A stretch of DNA of 64,000 nucleotides from Fischerella muscicola PCC 7414 (GTDB lineage Bacteria; Cyanobacteriota; Cyanobacteriia; Cyanobacteriales; Nostocaceae). The stretch is taken from NCBI RefSeq assembly GCF_000317205.1, contig NZ_AJLK01000039.1:35666-99665 (forward strand), read 5' to 3'. The position numbers and the translations under genes were made by a program. The notes under the pieces were generated by a model. It did not search any database, was not told where the DNA came from, and saw only the letters and a program-made list of their open reading frames with translations. Below, piece by piece: positions 43,894 to 52,283 of this stretch. Numbering within the stretch: position 1 is the stretch's first letter; each line of letters begins with the position of its first letter.

Positions 43894-45117
43894 ATGAACA
43901 TTTTGATGTTATCTTCCACTTTTCCTTATCCGCCAACGCGGGGAGGAACCCAGGTGCGAACGTTTAACTTACTCAAGTATCTTAGTCAACGCCATGCTGT
44001 TACACTTGTAACTCAACAGGAAGCTGATGTAACAGATGCAGAAATTGCAGACTTACAAAATTGGGTAAACAATTTAGTTGTTTTCAAGCGTCCCCCTGAT
44101 TCGGGAACTAGTGGCAACATAGTAAAGAAAATCCAACGATTTACTAGTTTTGTGCAAGATGGGATTCCGCCGAGTGTCTTAAACCGCTATTCTGCGGAAA
44201 TGCAAGAGTGGATTGATAATTTTGTACAGACAGGAAAATGTGATGTTATTACCTGCGAACATAGTGCCAATGAAATCTATATAAAACCCCATTTTAAAAA
44301 ACAGATAAGAACTATAGTTAATGTGCATAGTTCTGTTTATGGAACCTGCCGCAATCAACTAGAAATTGGTATTTCTGAAAATCCTTGGCGAGATAGAATC
44401 AACTTACCTTTGTTACGACGTTACGAACAACGCTACTGCTCTAAATTTTCAGCAATTGTCGCGACTACACAAGAAGATAAAATTCAACTACAACAGTTCA
44501 ATCCTAATGCTGAGATTACCGTAATTCCTAATGGTGTGGATCTAGAATCATTCCCTTACCGCACCAGTGATCCAGGGGGACACCGTTTAGTTTTTATCGG
44601 TGCGATGGATAATTTAGCAAATATTGATGCCGTCTGCTTTTTTAGCAACGAAGTTTTACCAAAAGTTCAACAACGTTATCCAGATACAACTTTTGATATT
44701 GTTGGTTCTCGTCCTGTACCGGAAGTTTTGGCACTGCAAGCAAAACCAGGAATTACTGTGACTGGACGTGTGCCTTCAATGATAGAGTACTTGCATAAAG
44801 CCACTGTCTGCGTTGTACCGATGCGGACAGGATTTGGGATTAAAAATAAAACTTTAGAGGCAATGGCAGCTGGTGTACCAGTAGTAGCAAGCGATCGCGG
44901 TTTAGAAGGATTAGCTGTAGACGGCGCAAATGTTCCACTCACCGCACTCAGAGCAAATCATCCCGCTGAATACATTAGCGCAATTAGCCACCTATTTAGT
45001 AACTCACAACTACGGGATGAATTATCTTCCAACGGTAGACAATTGATAGAAAATGAATTCACTTGGGAAAGCGCAGGTAAACGCTACGAACAAATATGTA
45101 TTGAAAAATTGAATTAA
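43894..45117 (+). CDS. Family 4 (GT-B) glycosyltransferase
   Basis: A 407-residue GT-B retaining glycosyltransferase. The N-terminal acceptor domain starts MNILMLSSTFPYPPTRGGTQ, with the glycine-rich loop and R/L pairs. The C-terminal donor domain has VIPNGVDLESF (about 209-219), LVFIGAMDN, the GFGIKNKTLEAMAAGVPVVA stretch (the E-x7-E family signature, about 312-331) and SDRGLEG. Proteins of this pattern often act in exopolysaccharide or lipopolysaccharide assembly. It is divergent from the two minus-strand glycosyltransferases. A weak hairpin ATCCCC / GGGGAT lies 35 bases after the stop. Confidence 0.92.
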   Translation: MNILMLSSTFPYPPTRGGTQVRTFNLLKYLSQRHAVTLVTQQEADVTDAEIADLQNWVNNLVVFKRPPDSGTSGNIVKKIQRFTSFVQDGIPPSVLNRYSAEMQEWIDNFVQTGKCDVITCEHSANEIYIKPHFKKQIRTIVNVHSSVYGTCRNQLEIGISENPWRDRINLPLLRRYEQRYCSKFSAIVATTQEDKIQLQQFNPNAEITVIPNGVDLESFPYRTSDPGGHRLVFIGAMDNLANIDAVCFFSNEVLPKVQQRYPDTTFDIVGSRPVPEVLALQAKPGITVTGRVPSMIEYLHKATVCVVPMRTGFGIKNKTLEAMAAGVPVVASDRGLEGLAVDGANVPLTALRANHPAEYISAISHLFSNSQLRDELSSNGRQLIENEFTWESAGKRYEQICIEKLN

Positions 45118-45151
45118 AGGGGAACTAGCTATAGGAATAGACAACAGAAAA

Positions 45152-45176
45152 ATCCCCGTAAATTAATTAAGGGGAT
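45152..45176 (+). terminator. Weak hairpin after the family 4 glycosyltransferase
   Basis: ATCCCC (45152-45157) pairs with GGGGAT (45171-45176) across an AT-rich loop. No T tract follows immediately, so termination is uncertain. Confidence 0.35.
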
Positions 45177-45278
45177 ATGAAATTAACACTTTTTTATAGC
45201 GCCTACAAGGTGAAAAATAGATTTAGGAGCTACAATTAGTGGGGAATTCAAAACCCACTAATTGCCTTCTGAAATTAT

Positions 45279-45403
45279 TAGACCTCTTACAAAAATAAAA
45301 AGAACCCCTCCCCAACCCTCCCCGTTTCGGGGAAGGAGTAAGATTTATTCCCCCCGGCCATGGAGGAATTGAGGGGGGAAATTCGACTTTCGCAAGAAGT
45401 CTA
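45279..45403. mobile_element. MITE-like 125-bp element with 12-bp inverted ends
   Basis: Starts TAGACCTCTTAC and ends GCAAGAAGTCTA; these ends are inverted copies with two mismatches. The interior contains CCCCTCCCCAACCCTCCCCG and TCCCCCCGG runs. A related but truncated or rearranged copy lies in inverse orientation at about 1225-1301. No transposase is encoded, so it would be non-autonomous. The stop codon of the 97-residue minus-strand gene falls in its right end. Confidence 0.5.
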
Positions 45404-45694
45404 TTGTTTCATTAAAGGGGCAGCAAAGATTCTACTAGATATAGGAATGCGTGCATTAGTTTTAGTGGTAGCCGCTTCATTGCTAGTTGACTCAGAAATC
45501 ACTTCTAGTTGATTATTGCTAGAACCATCACTATTATCCAAGTTAGATTTTATATTTATATTAGTAGCTGTATCAGATTGATTGAGATTTTCTTGATTAG
45601 ATTCTTGGAGATTTTGAGCTTGACAAGGAATAACCAACATAGTACAACTAGCTACTATAAGTAGCCCTAGTAAATTACGAAAATATTGACACAT
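45401..45694 (-). CDS. Small exported protein of unknown function
   Basis: A 97-residue protein with a signal peptide (about 1-26, LLGLLIVASCTMLVIPCQA^QN). The mature part is rich in asparagine, serine and glutamate (NLQESNQENLNQSDTATNIN), with no recognised domain, and ends RIFAAPLMKQ. It may be a short extracellular, disordered protein. Its TAG stop is formed by the first bases of the adjacent repeat element, so the C-terminus may have been trimmed or set by the element. Composition and lack of a strong ribosome site make it uncertain. Confidence 0.5.
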   Translation of the reverse strand: MCQYFRNLLGLLIVASCTMLVIPCQAQNLQESNQENLNQSDTATNINIKSNLDNSDGSSNNQLEVISESTSNEAATTKTNARIPISSRIFAAPLMKQ

Positions 45695-46291
45695 TTGGCT
45701 AAATATTTTTGTTACAAAGAGTGTTGAGATATATATGTAGGCATTAATAAATTTATCGTTAGTAGTTAGTAGTTACAGGAATATTTTATCCTTGGCATCA
45801 TAGCCAAAAAATCAATTTATGGGCTAACACTTTGTGGAATAAAAAGCTTTCCAGTCGTCTTTAGGCGACTTGAGCTATAAGCCAAGAATTAAATTATTGA
45901 CAAACTAACTACTCATGCTAATAACTATATTTATACGGCAAAAGGGTAAGAGGTAAGAGTTAAATAAACTTAAAAATCCATTTTAATTTACCCTCAAATA
46001 CGCAACCCAAAGTCTTACAAAAGTAAATTTTGTAAGAGTTATAAAGAATATGTTGTGATACATAGATCAACAACTATTCAACAATTTATATTTTTTGGAA
46101 TAGTTTCAACAAGAGAAATTTCTCGGAGATTTAAAATTTATTTTTTGCTTGTACAAAAGCTTATTAGTCGTAGATTTTGCTAGAAGCAAAATAATTTTAT
46201 GAAATCTTTATGAATATAAATTAAAGAGAGAGTTTTCTAACTAAATATAATTTATAAAATAATTACAAACTTTGCAAAAAAATAAAGTTTC

Positions 46292-46376
46292 ATATCAAGT
46301 TCGGCTAACTGCTTACTATATCATGCTTGGTCAGTTAGTAATTGATTTTTTCCATTACCAATTACCAGCCTACGCG
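46292..46376. repeat. Interspersed repeat, copy 2 (copy 1 at 17479-17600)
   Basis: Begins ATATCAAGTTCGGCTAACTG and ends CCAATTACCAGCC-TACGCG, matching the two ends of the copy at 17479-17600, which has extra GGGCATT heptads inside. Confidence 0.65.
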
Positions 46377-46415
46377 CCACTACTATTTCACCACATTGAT
46401 TTTGATAGGTTGGCC

Positions 46416-46475
46416 AGATCCCCGACTTTTTTAAAAAGTCGGGGATCTAACCCCTCGCAACTCCTCAAAACTTAT
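46416..46475. repeat. Palindrome-bearing dispersed repeat, copy A
   Basis: A 33-bp near-perfect palindrome (half AGATCCCCGACTTTTT, 46416-46448) is followed by AACCCCTCG and CCTCAAAACTTAT. The same 60-bp unit with few changes is at 60577-60636. Confidence 0.85.
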
Positions 46476-46740
46476 GTGGTCGAGTACTACTTTATAAATA
46501 ACCTCTTAGTTAGCTAGAAGCTAACTTTAACAAAGAAGCGCAAAATTTATTTCAGCGCTTAGCAAGTGTGCTATTCGTGTTGAAATTAAAGTGGGTTTAT
46601 GCTAATCTACAATAAAGCCATCAAAATACTGTACTTTGTTTTGAAGGTAAGAGTTTCAAAGGTGGTGTTGAGATTATAAACAGACATTTTGACTGGTATT
46701 AGTTACAGTAAAACTGCTATGAATCAGGGGATTGAAGCTG

Positions 46741-47319
46741 ATGAACGTATCTACAACAGTTAATCCCACCCAAGGTTGCATTCAAATTCGGGTTCCTGAG
46801 AAATACCATCGTCAACCGATTTTTTCCCGATTAATTTCTCGCTACCGATGGACTGTCAACATTGCCGCTGCTGCTTTTGAAATCGAGAGTAAAAATGATG
46901 CTTGGTTTAATCTGGAAATTCAAGGAAATCCTCAACAAGTAGAAGCGGGTATTACTTATCTGCGGGAATTGAGCATAAAAATTGAACAGCTTCATCTCAA
47001 AACTGTTACTCCACAAAATATAGAAAACTTACAAATTTTATGTCCCAATTATGCCCAAAAAGTGGACGACGGGAAGACAACCCAAGGACAGACTACTCGT
47101 GCCAAGTTCCAAGTCTGTATTCCCACAAACTACCGTTCTTTTCCAGTCATTGCAGGGCTAGTTATCTGTTGTGGTTTAACTGTTAACATAGCGGGAGCAA
47201 TGTTAGATAGCGACACTAAAAATGATGGTTGGTTTGATTTAGAACTTTGGGGTAGTCGCGAACAGATTGTCTCTGGTTTGAGGTATTTTAAACAGTTAGA
47301 TTTACAAATTTGGTTGTAA
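46741..47319 (+). CDS. Tandem NIL-domain protein
   Basis: About 192 residues comprising two copies of a small ferredoxin-like domain. Copy 1 (about 12-82) has [54 protein letters not shown] and YLRELSI. Copy 2 (about 117-192) has [53 protein letters not shown] and YFKQLDL. This is the pattern of the NIL domain found at the C-terminus of MetN transporter ATPases, where it binds methionine. The stand-alone tandem form suggests a small-molecule sensor or sulfur-metabolism protein. The frame opens at TTG 46732, but the ATG at 46741 with AGGGG upstream is preferred. The SBP56 gene follows after 17 bases. Confidence 0.8.
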   Translation: MNVSTTVNPTQGCIQIRVPEKYHRQPIFSRLISRYRWTVNIAAAAFEIESKNDAWFNLEIQGNPQQVEAGITYLRELSIKIEQLHLKTVTPQNIENLQILCPNYAQKVDDGKTTQGQTTRAKFQVCIPTNYRSFPVIAGLVICCGLTVNIAGAMLDSDTKNDGWFDLELWGSREQIVSGLRYFKQLDLQIWL

Positions 47320-47336
47320 GTAGAAGGTGTAAAATT

Positions 47337-48689
47337 ATGGCTCATGCTTGCTGTGGCCCTGGCTACGCTTCTCCAGAAGCGGCGATGAAGGCAGAACGGG
47401 AAAAGATACTTTATACAATTGCTATTTATACAGGTACGGGTATTGAAGCTCCAGATTATCTTGCCACTGTGGACGTTGATCCTGATTCCCCGACTTATTC
47501 CCAAGTAATTCATCGCCTTCCTATGCCCTACATTGGTGATGAGTTACATCATTTTGGCTGGAACGCGTGTAGCTCTTGTCACGGTAACACTAGTAAATTC
47601 CGCAGGTTTTTAGTAATTCCGGGGCTGCGTTCTAGCCGGATTTATATTGTTGATACCGCAGATGCCCACACGCCGAAACTATATAAAATTATTGAACCGG
47701 AAGCAATTAAAGAGAAAACAAATTTAACAGCACCGCACACGGTACACTGTTTGGCTGATGGTCATGTGATGATTTCCATGCTGGGCGACAGCGAAGGTAA
47801 TGGTCCGGGTGGCTTTTTGTTGCTGGATGAGAATTTTGAGATTGCTGGACGCTGGGAACAGCAAGCTGATGCTATGCGGTTTAACTATGACTTTTGGTAT
47901 CAGCCGCGTCATAACGTCATGGTGAGTAGCGAATGGGGCGCACCTAAAACTTATTATTCTGGCTTTGACCTCAACGACGTAGCAGCTGATAACTACGGGC
48001 ATCAATTACATTTTTGGGATTGGTCAAAACACGAAATTATTCAAAGTGTTGATTTGGGTGAAGAAGGATTAATTCCTCTAGAAGTGCGTTTTCATCACAA
48101 TCCCGATAGTACCCATGGGTTTGTTGGTGCAGCCCTCAGCAGTAATGTTTGGCATTGGCAGAAATCTAACGGACGTTGGGAAGTCGAGAAAGTTATTGAT
48201 ATTCCATCGGTGGAAGTGGAAGGTTGGCCAATCCCTGTGCCATCGTTGATTACTGATATCTTAATTTCAATGTGCGATCGCTTTATCTATTTTTCCAACT
48301 GGTTGCACGGTGATATTCGCCAGTATGACATTAGCAATCCTTCCCAACCGAAACTCACAGGTCAAGTTTGGTGTGGTGGTTTGCTAGGCAAAGCAGGTGA
48401 AGTTCAAGGTCATAAATTGGCTGGTGGTCCGCAAATGTTACAACTAAGTCTTGACGGCAAGCGGCTTTATGTCACCAATTCTTTGTTGAGTACCTGGGAC
48501 AACCAATTCTATCCGGATTTTGCCAAGACTGGATCATACTTATTGCAGATTGATTGTGATACCGAAAAAGGCGGGATGAAAATTAACGAGAATTTCTACG
48601 TTGATTTCGGTAAGGAACCAGCCGGCCCCGCCCGCGCCCATGAGATGCGTTATCCTGGGGGTGATGTCACTTCTGATATTTGGGTGTAA
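47337..48689 (+). CDS. Selenium-binding protein (SBP56 family; methanethiol oxidase-like)
   Basis: About 450 residues, full length for SBP56. Human SELENBP1 of this family oxidises methanethiol to formaldehyde, H2S and hydrogen peroxide, and bacterial homologues do likewise. Conserved blocks are the [20 protein letters not shown] start, [36 protein letters not shown] (Cys pair plus His), and later [29 protein letters not shown] and [12 protein letters not shown], with histidines expected to bind metal. The frame runs back to a TTG at 47310, but the ATG at 47337 (MAHACCGPG) is the family start and follows AGAAGG. Close spacing to the NIL-domain gene suggests one operon for sulfur or selenium compounds. 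Confidence 0.93.
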   Translation: MAHACCGPGYASPEAAMKAEREKILYTIAIYTGTGIEAPDYLATVDVDPDSPTYSQVIHRLPMPYIGDELHHFGWNACSSCHGNTSKFRRFLVIPGLRSSRIYIVDTADAHTPKLYKIIEPEAIKEKTNLTAPHTVHCLADGHVMISMLGDSEGNGPGGFLLLDENFEIAGRWEQQADAMRFNYDFWYQPRHNVMVSSEWGAPKTYYSGFDLNDVAADNYGHQLHFWDWSKHEIIQSVDLGEEGLIPLEVRFHHNPDSTHGFVGAALSSNVWHWQKSNGRWEVEKVIDIPSVEVEGWPIPVPSLITDILISMCDRFIYFSNWLHGDIRQYDISNPSQPKLTGQVWCGGLLGKAGEVQGHKLAGGPQMLQLSLDGKRLYVTNSLLSTWDNQFYPDFAKTGSYLLQIDCDTEKGGMKINENFYVDFGKEPAGPARAHEMRYPGGDVTSDIWV

Positions 48690-48715
48690 ATGCTATAATG
48701 TTCTATTGCATTATT

Positions 48716-48751
48716 TAGAGGCAAACCCTAGTTTTCATAGGAGTGCCTCTA
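48716..48751. terminator. Hairpin between convergent genes
   Basis: TAGAGGCA (48716-48723) pairs with TGCCTCTA (48744-48751), with an inner CTA/TAG extension. It lies between the SBP56 stop and the stop of the next minus-strand gene, so it may act in either direction; no T tract follows. Confidence 0.45.
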
Positions 48752-48765
48752 GGCAGGAGAGCTAA

Positions 48766-49152
48766 CTAGCCTCCAGTGGTAAGCAGTTTTACCGCTTGGT
48801 GTAACAGTAATTTAACTCTGTACAGCTTGTACATTTTTTCCTGATACATCCTCCATCTTTTGTCCACCAGTCTCTGTGCGCCTTCAGTTGCCTTTAGAAG
48901 CGCGCGTTGTGTGTCTGTTGGCTCTCCCATCATGTCAAGTGCTACTGAGATGTATTTGTAGATTTCAATTCCTGGACTGTGTAGTCCGATGCCATCTCTC
49001 ATTTGTTCAATTGCTTTGTAAGGAAATGTTGTGAGAACATTAATCCAACTTTCTCTGTTGTTGTAGTTCCCTGGTGGTTGGATGCCATAGCTCCTAGCTA
49101 TTTGTTGCAAATCCTCTAGTGATAGCGCTTCTAGCTCTTCTCTTGATAACAT
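48766..49152 (-). CDS. Small SAP-like protein of unknown function
   Basis: A 128-residue basic, helical protein. Residues 1-43 (LSREELEALSLEDLQQIARS, then YGIQPPGNYNNRESWINVL) have the spacing of a SAP-type helix-extension-helix DNA-binding motif. The rest is helical with aromatic residues (YKYISVALDMMGEPTDTQRA, YQEKMYKLYRVKLLLHQAVK). I do not recognise a family. It is divergent from a small ribbon-helix-helix-like gene, with the repeated GTTGTGAA motifs between them, so the two may form a self-regulated pair. Base composition does not clearly differ from its neighbours. Confidence 0.6.
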   Translation of the reverse strand: MLSREELEALSLEDLQQIARSYGIQPPGNYNNRESWINVLTTFPYKAIEQMRDGIGLHSPGIEIYKYISVALDMMGEPTDTQRALLKATEGAQRLVDKRWRMYQEKMYKLYRVKLLLHQAVKLLTTGG

Positions 49153-49259
49153 AGTGACCGTCTACTTCTGAATATTGGTAGGCATTGGTGGCTGCCAATC
49201 CGCTAAGATTTCACAGCCACCAATTTTTCATCAATGATTGGCTGTGATTTATCACACAA

Positions 49260-49297
49260 GTTGTGAACTGTTGTGAATAGTAACACTAGTTGTGAAC
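49260..49297. promoter_or_regulatory. Three GTTGTGAA repeats in a divergent promoter region
   Basis: GTTGTGAAC (49260-49268), GTTGTGAAT (49270-49278) and GTTGTGAAC (49289-49297) are direct copies with start-to-start distances of 10 and 19 bases, close to one and two helical turns. They lie between two divergent small genes, one of them ribbon-helix-helix-like, and look like an operator array. Confidence 0.55.
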
Positions 49298-49370
49298 AGT
49301 TAACAATATACTCATCTGTCAACAAGTGTCCACAAGAGTTATGATGAGTTAGCAGACTTCAGTAATTCCA

Positions 49371-49538
49371 ATGCCAAGAAAAGTGACGGTTACAGTAGTT
49401 TTAACTCAAGAGGAAAAAGAACGGTTACAGCGTCTTGCAGAATCTCAAGACCGCACATTAAGTTACTTAGCTGGTAAATTCATTAGAGAAGGGATGGCTA
49501 AGACTGAGGCACAACAGCAACAGAACCAACAGAGTTAG
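49371..49538 (+). CDS. Short ribbon-helix-helix-like protein
   Basis: A 55-residue frame below the usual size cut-off. The sequence starts MPRKVTVTVVLTQEEKERLQ, continues RLAESQDRTLSYLAGKFIRE, and ends in a glutamine-rich tail. A beta strand of alternating residues followed by two helices is the CopG/Arc (ribbon-helix-helix) pattern. Such proteins are DNA-binding repressors, often antitoxins. The ATG at 49371 has no strong ribosome site. It faces the GTTGTGAA repeats. No toxin gene follows: the next gene is a convergent antiporter. Confidence 0.65.
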   Translation: MPRKVTVTVVLTQEEKERLQRLAESQDRTLSYLAGKFIREGMAKTEAQQQQNQQS

Positions 49539-49576
49539 TGGCATCCAATACCCCAGACGCTATAGAATCAACTACG

Positions 49577-51646
49577 TTAAGAATGAGGTTCCCCCAACAA
49601 TACAATTGAACAAGTTAACTCTTTAATCACCTGGGTTGTCACTTCACTGACAGCTAATCCACCGGCGGTACGATAACGAGTCGATCGCAACACTACTAAG
49701 TCAAATGTTTTGGCTTCGCGAATAATGACTCTAGCCACGTCATCACTGATAACTGTTTGGATCGCCGTGTTTACTTGTAACTTACTTTCAGAAGCGATAT
49801 CAGACAGTTGGGATTTGAACTTATCAAGCTGAGTTGGGGGTGTTCTGCGATCGCCCACATGCAATAGTACTACTTGTGCTTGATTCCCATCTGCTAAAAT
49901 TTGGGCAAACCGCAAAGCACCGACTGTTTGCCGGGTTAAATCTCCCACTGGTACAAGAATGTGTTGGATAGTTGTCGGACTACTCAATAATCTTGTCACT
50001 GCTACCGGACAATGAGAAGACCAAAACACGCTATCAATCACAGTACCAAATAAGCGGGCGCGAATACCCGTGTTACGCGACCAACCCATGACAACTAAAT
50101 TGGCGTTTTGTTCGCGACTAGTACGGCAAATTCCCAAAGCGACATCATCATCAATCCGAACAGCTGGTGATACTTCCACACCAAATTCTTGGCTAATTTC
50201 TAAAACACCCTGCAACCGTTGCTGACTTTGCTCAAGTGCTGTTGTTAAGCGCAGATCATCCATTTGCACATGACCTCTGGCGATCGCTAATGGTACAATC
50301 TTCCCCGATTCGTGACGTGCCAGTAATGCAGCCATTTCGATCAAATAGCGCTGAGTTTGGGGATTATATAGGGGAACAACAACAGTGAATGGATGGTGCG
50401 TTTGTCCATCCACATTACAACTATCTCCTTGCCACCATGTAGATAATTTATCTTTTGCCCAGTCTGTCTGGGGAACTATAAGTGCGCTGGCATATCGTGC
50501 TGTGATTACTGGGCCCATTATTGAAGTTACCAGCATCAACACAATTACACTATTCAACACACCCTCATTGATTAATCGCTCACCCGCAGGGTTAACTGTT
50601 TCATAAGCAACTAAAGCTGCTGCGAGTGTAGCTGCTACTTGGGGTAGTGATAAAGACCACATTGTCAGCAGTTCTGGGATGTTGTAGCGGTATAATAATT
50701 TGGCTAGAAATGCTGCGATGAATTTGCTGCCAATCAACGCCACTACAATCGCTACAGTCAACCAGACTGAACTTAGAGTTTTGATAAAAGCAGGGATATC
50801 AATCAATAATCCCATGTCCACAAAAAAACAAGGGATAAACAAAACACTGCCAATAAACTCAACTTTTTCTTTAACAGGGCTACGTCCCAAAACATCATTG
50901 ACAGCCAAACCTGCTAGGAATGCACCAACAATTTTTTCAACTCCAATTACCTGCGCTCCTACAGATGCTATAAATAAAGCCAGCAAGATAAATAAAAACT
51001 GATTACCTTGCTCATCACCAGAACGTCGAAAGAATTCTTTTCCTGCCCAATCAAAACCAAATAAAACAACAGCAGAGTAAATTGCTAATCCAACTAAAAG
51101 TGTAATTAAACTCAGGGCTGTAAATTCCCCGCCGTGAATGCCAACACAAACTGCTAGCACTAACAAAGCACCAGTATCAGTAAAAATTGTGGCACCAATT
51201 GTGACTGTTACAGCCTCATTTGTCACAACTCCCAAGCGGCTAACAATTGGATATGCCAATAGAGTATGGGAAGCAAGCAAAGAACCAATTAAGACAGAAG
51301 TATTCCAACTAAAATTAAATAATCTGCCAACAGCAATTCCCGCAAATAATGGAACTAGAAACGTTAAAGTACCAAAACCAATTGAGCGATTTCTAGTTTT
51401 ACGAAACTGCTCAAGGTCAATCTCTAAACCTGCTACAAACATTAAATAAACTTTACCTATCTCCGAGAGGAGTTTAATTGTTTCAGATTCAGAGTTAAGT
51501 AGCTTGAGTCCATTTTCACCTAGTATTACACCTGCTATTAATAAACCGACCAAGCCGGGTAGTCGTAGTCTTTCAAAAATAGGTGGTACAGTAAAAATAA
51601 TTAGCAGCAGAATTGTGAATGCAATAATTGGACTTTGTAATAGCAA
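49577..51646 (-). CDS. CPA2-type cation:proton antiporter with C-terminal universal stress domains
   Basis: A 689-residue protein. Residues 1-390 form the Na+/H+ exchanger (CPA2) membrane domain with about 12 helices; LPGLVGLLIAGVILGENGLK (about 28-47), ASHTLLAYPIV (about 125-135), TIFTDTGALLVLA and IVGAFLAGLAVNDVL mark the core. Residues 415-689 hold two Usp-like domains (AIARGHVQMDDL... LVVMGWSRNTGIRARLFGTV, and HILVPVGDLTRQT...VVLRSTRYRTAGG). The start is TTG at 51644-51646 with AAGAGGG about 8 bases upstream. It likely exchanges Na+ or K+ for protons under salt or pH stress, with the Usp domains sensing nucleotides. Confidence 0.92.
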   Translation of the reverse strand: MLLQSPIIAFTILLLIIFTVPPIFERLRLPGLVGLLIAGVILGENGLKLLNSESETIKLLSEIGKVYLMFVAGLEIDLEQFRKTRNRSIGFGTLTFLVPLFAGIAVGRLFNFSWNTSVLIGSLLASHTLLAYPIVSRLGVVTNEAVTVTIGATIFTDTGALLVLAVCVGIHGGEFTALSLITLLVGLAIYSAVVLFGFDWAGKEFFRRSGDEQGNQFLFILLALFIASVGAQVIGVEKIVGAFLAGLAVNDVLGRSPVKEKVEFIGSVLFIPCFFVDMGLLIDIPAFIKTLSSVWLTVAIVVALIGSKFIAAFLAKLLYRYNIPELLTMWSLSLPQVAATLAAALVAYETVNPAGERLINEGVLNSVIVLMLVTSIMGPVITARYASALIVPQTDWAKDKLSTWWQGDSCNVDGQTHHPFTVVVPLYNPQTQRYLIEMAALLARHESGKIVPLAIARGHVQMDDLRLTTALEQSQQRLQGVLEISQEFGVEVSPAVRIDDDVALGICRTSREQNANLVVMGWSRNTGIRARLFGTVIDSVFWSSHCPVAVTRLLSSPTTIQHILVPVGDLTRQTVGALRFAQILADGNQAQVVLLHVGDRRTPPTQLDKFKSQLSDIASESKLQVNTAIQTVISDDVARVIIREAKTFDLVVLRSTRYRTAGGLAVSEVTTQVIKELTCSIVLLGEPHS

Positions 51647-52283
51647 ATTTTTACCCTCTTAATATTCTAATATTTCTATAGTTTCAAACGTGTTGCTCAA
51701 CTATTTTACTGTTTACTTACGCAAAGAATATGATATAGTATCTAAATTTGGCTTTTTATTATTATTTTGATAGCATAATGCATGAATTGAACGTTAGCTA
51801 ATTTTGTCTATCTTGTTCCAAACGAAAAACTATCTATAGTTAGATAAATACAGTTATAAAAATATATCTTTGTATCAATTTTATTTTGACCTTTACCAGA
51901 AATATGTCAATAGAATAGTTCTAATCAAATTGTTTAGTAAGTCATTTCAGAGCTTACACAGACTCTACGAATCCTTGGCGTTCTTGGCGTCTTGGCGGTT
52001 CAATAACTAAAACTTTTTGGCGATTTTTGCGTAAATTCTGCAAACAAATATATTTTCTTGTAAATCACCTAAAAAATAAAAAATGACTAATTATCATATA
52101 CAATCAAACTTCCTGCGTAAATCTATCTCAAGTAATAAAAATTACTATCTACAGATAGATGTATTTTTTTGATAAATAAATAGATACTTGCGATGAAAGA
52201 AGCGTAAAACTTAGAGAGCAATTTTTACAAAGCTGCGTTTCTCAACACTAAGATTATCAATTTAATTAATTTATCGATTTACT
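51647..52283. other. Divergent 637-bp region before the amylase gene
   Basis: AT-rich, no gene. At about 51968-52002 it contains the inverted copy of the GCCAAGAACGCCAAG-type repeat found near 25880. The rest should hold the promoters of the divergent antiporter and amylase genes. Confidence 0.5.

Larger units (their letters stand above)
45695..46740. other. 1-kb gap with two repeat elements
   Basis: AT-rich, no convincing gene. It contains the second copy of the interspersed repeat at 46292-46376 (starts ATATCAAGTTCGGCTAA, ends CCAGCCTACGCG) and the 33-bp palindrome at 46416-46448. The open frame 46272-46517 is read through these repeats and is not called. Confidence 0.5.

Noticed and set aside
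46272..46517. 81-codon plus-strand frame
   Set aside because: It overlaps two repeat elements and has no initiation signals.
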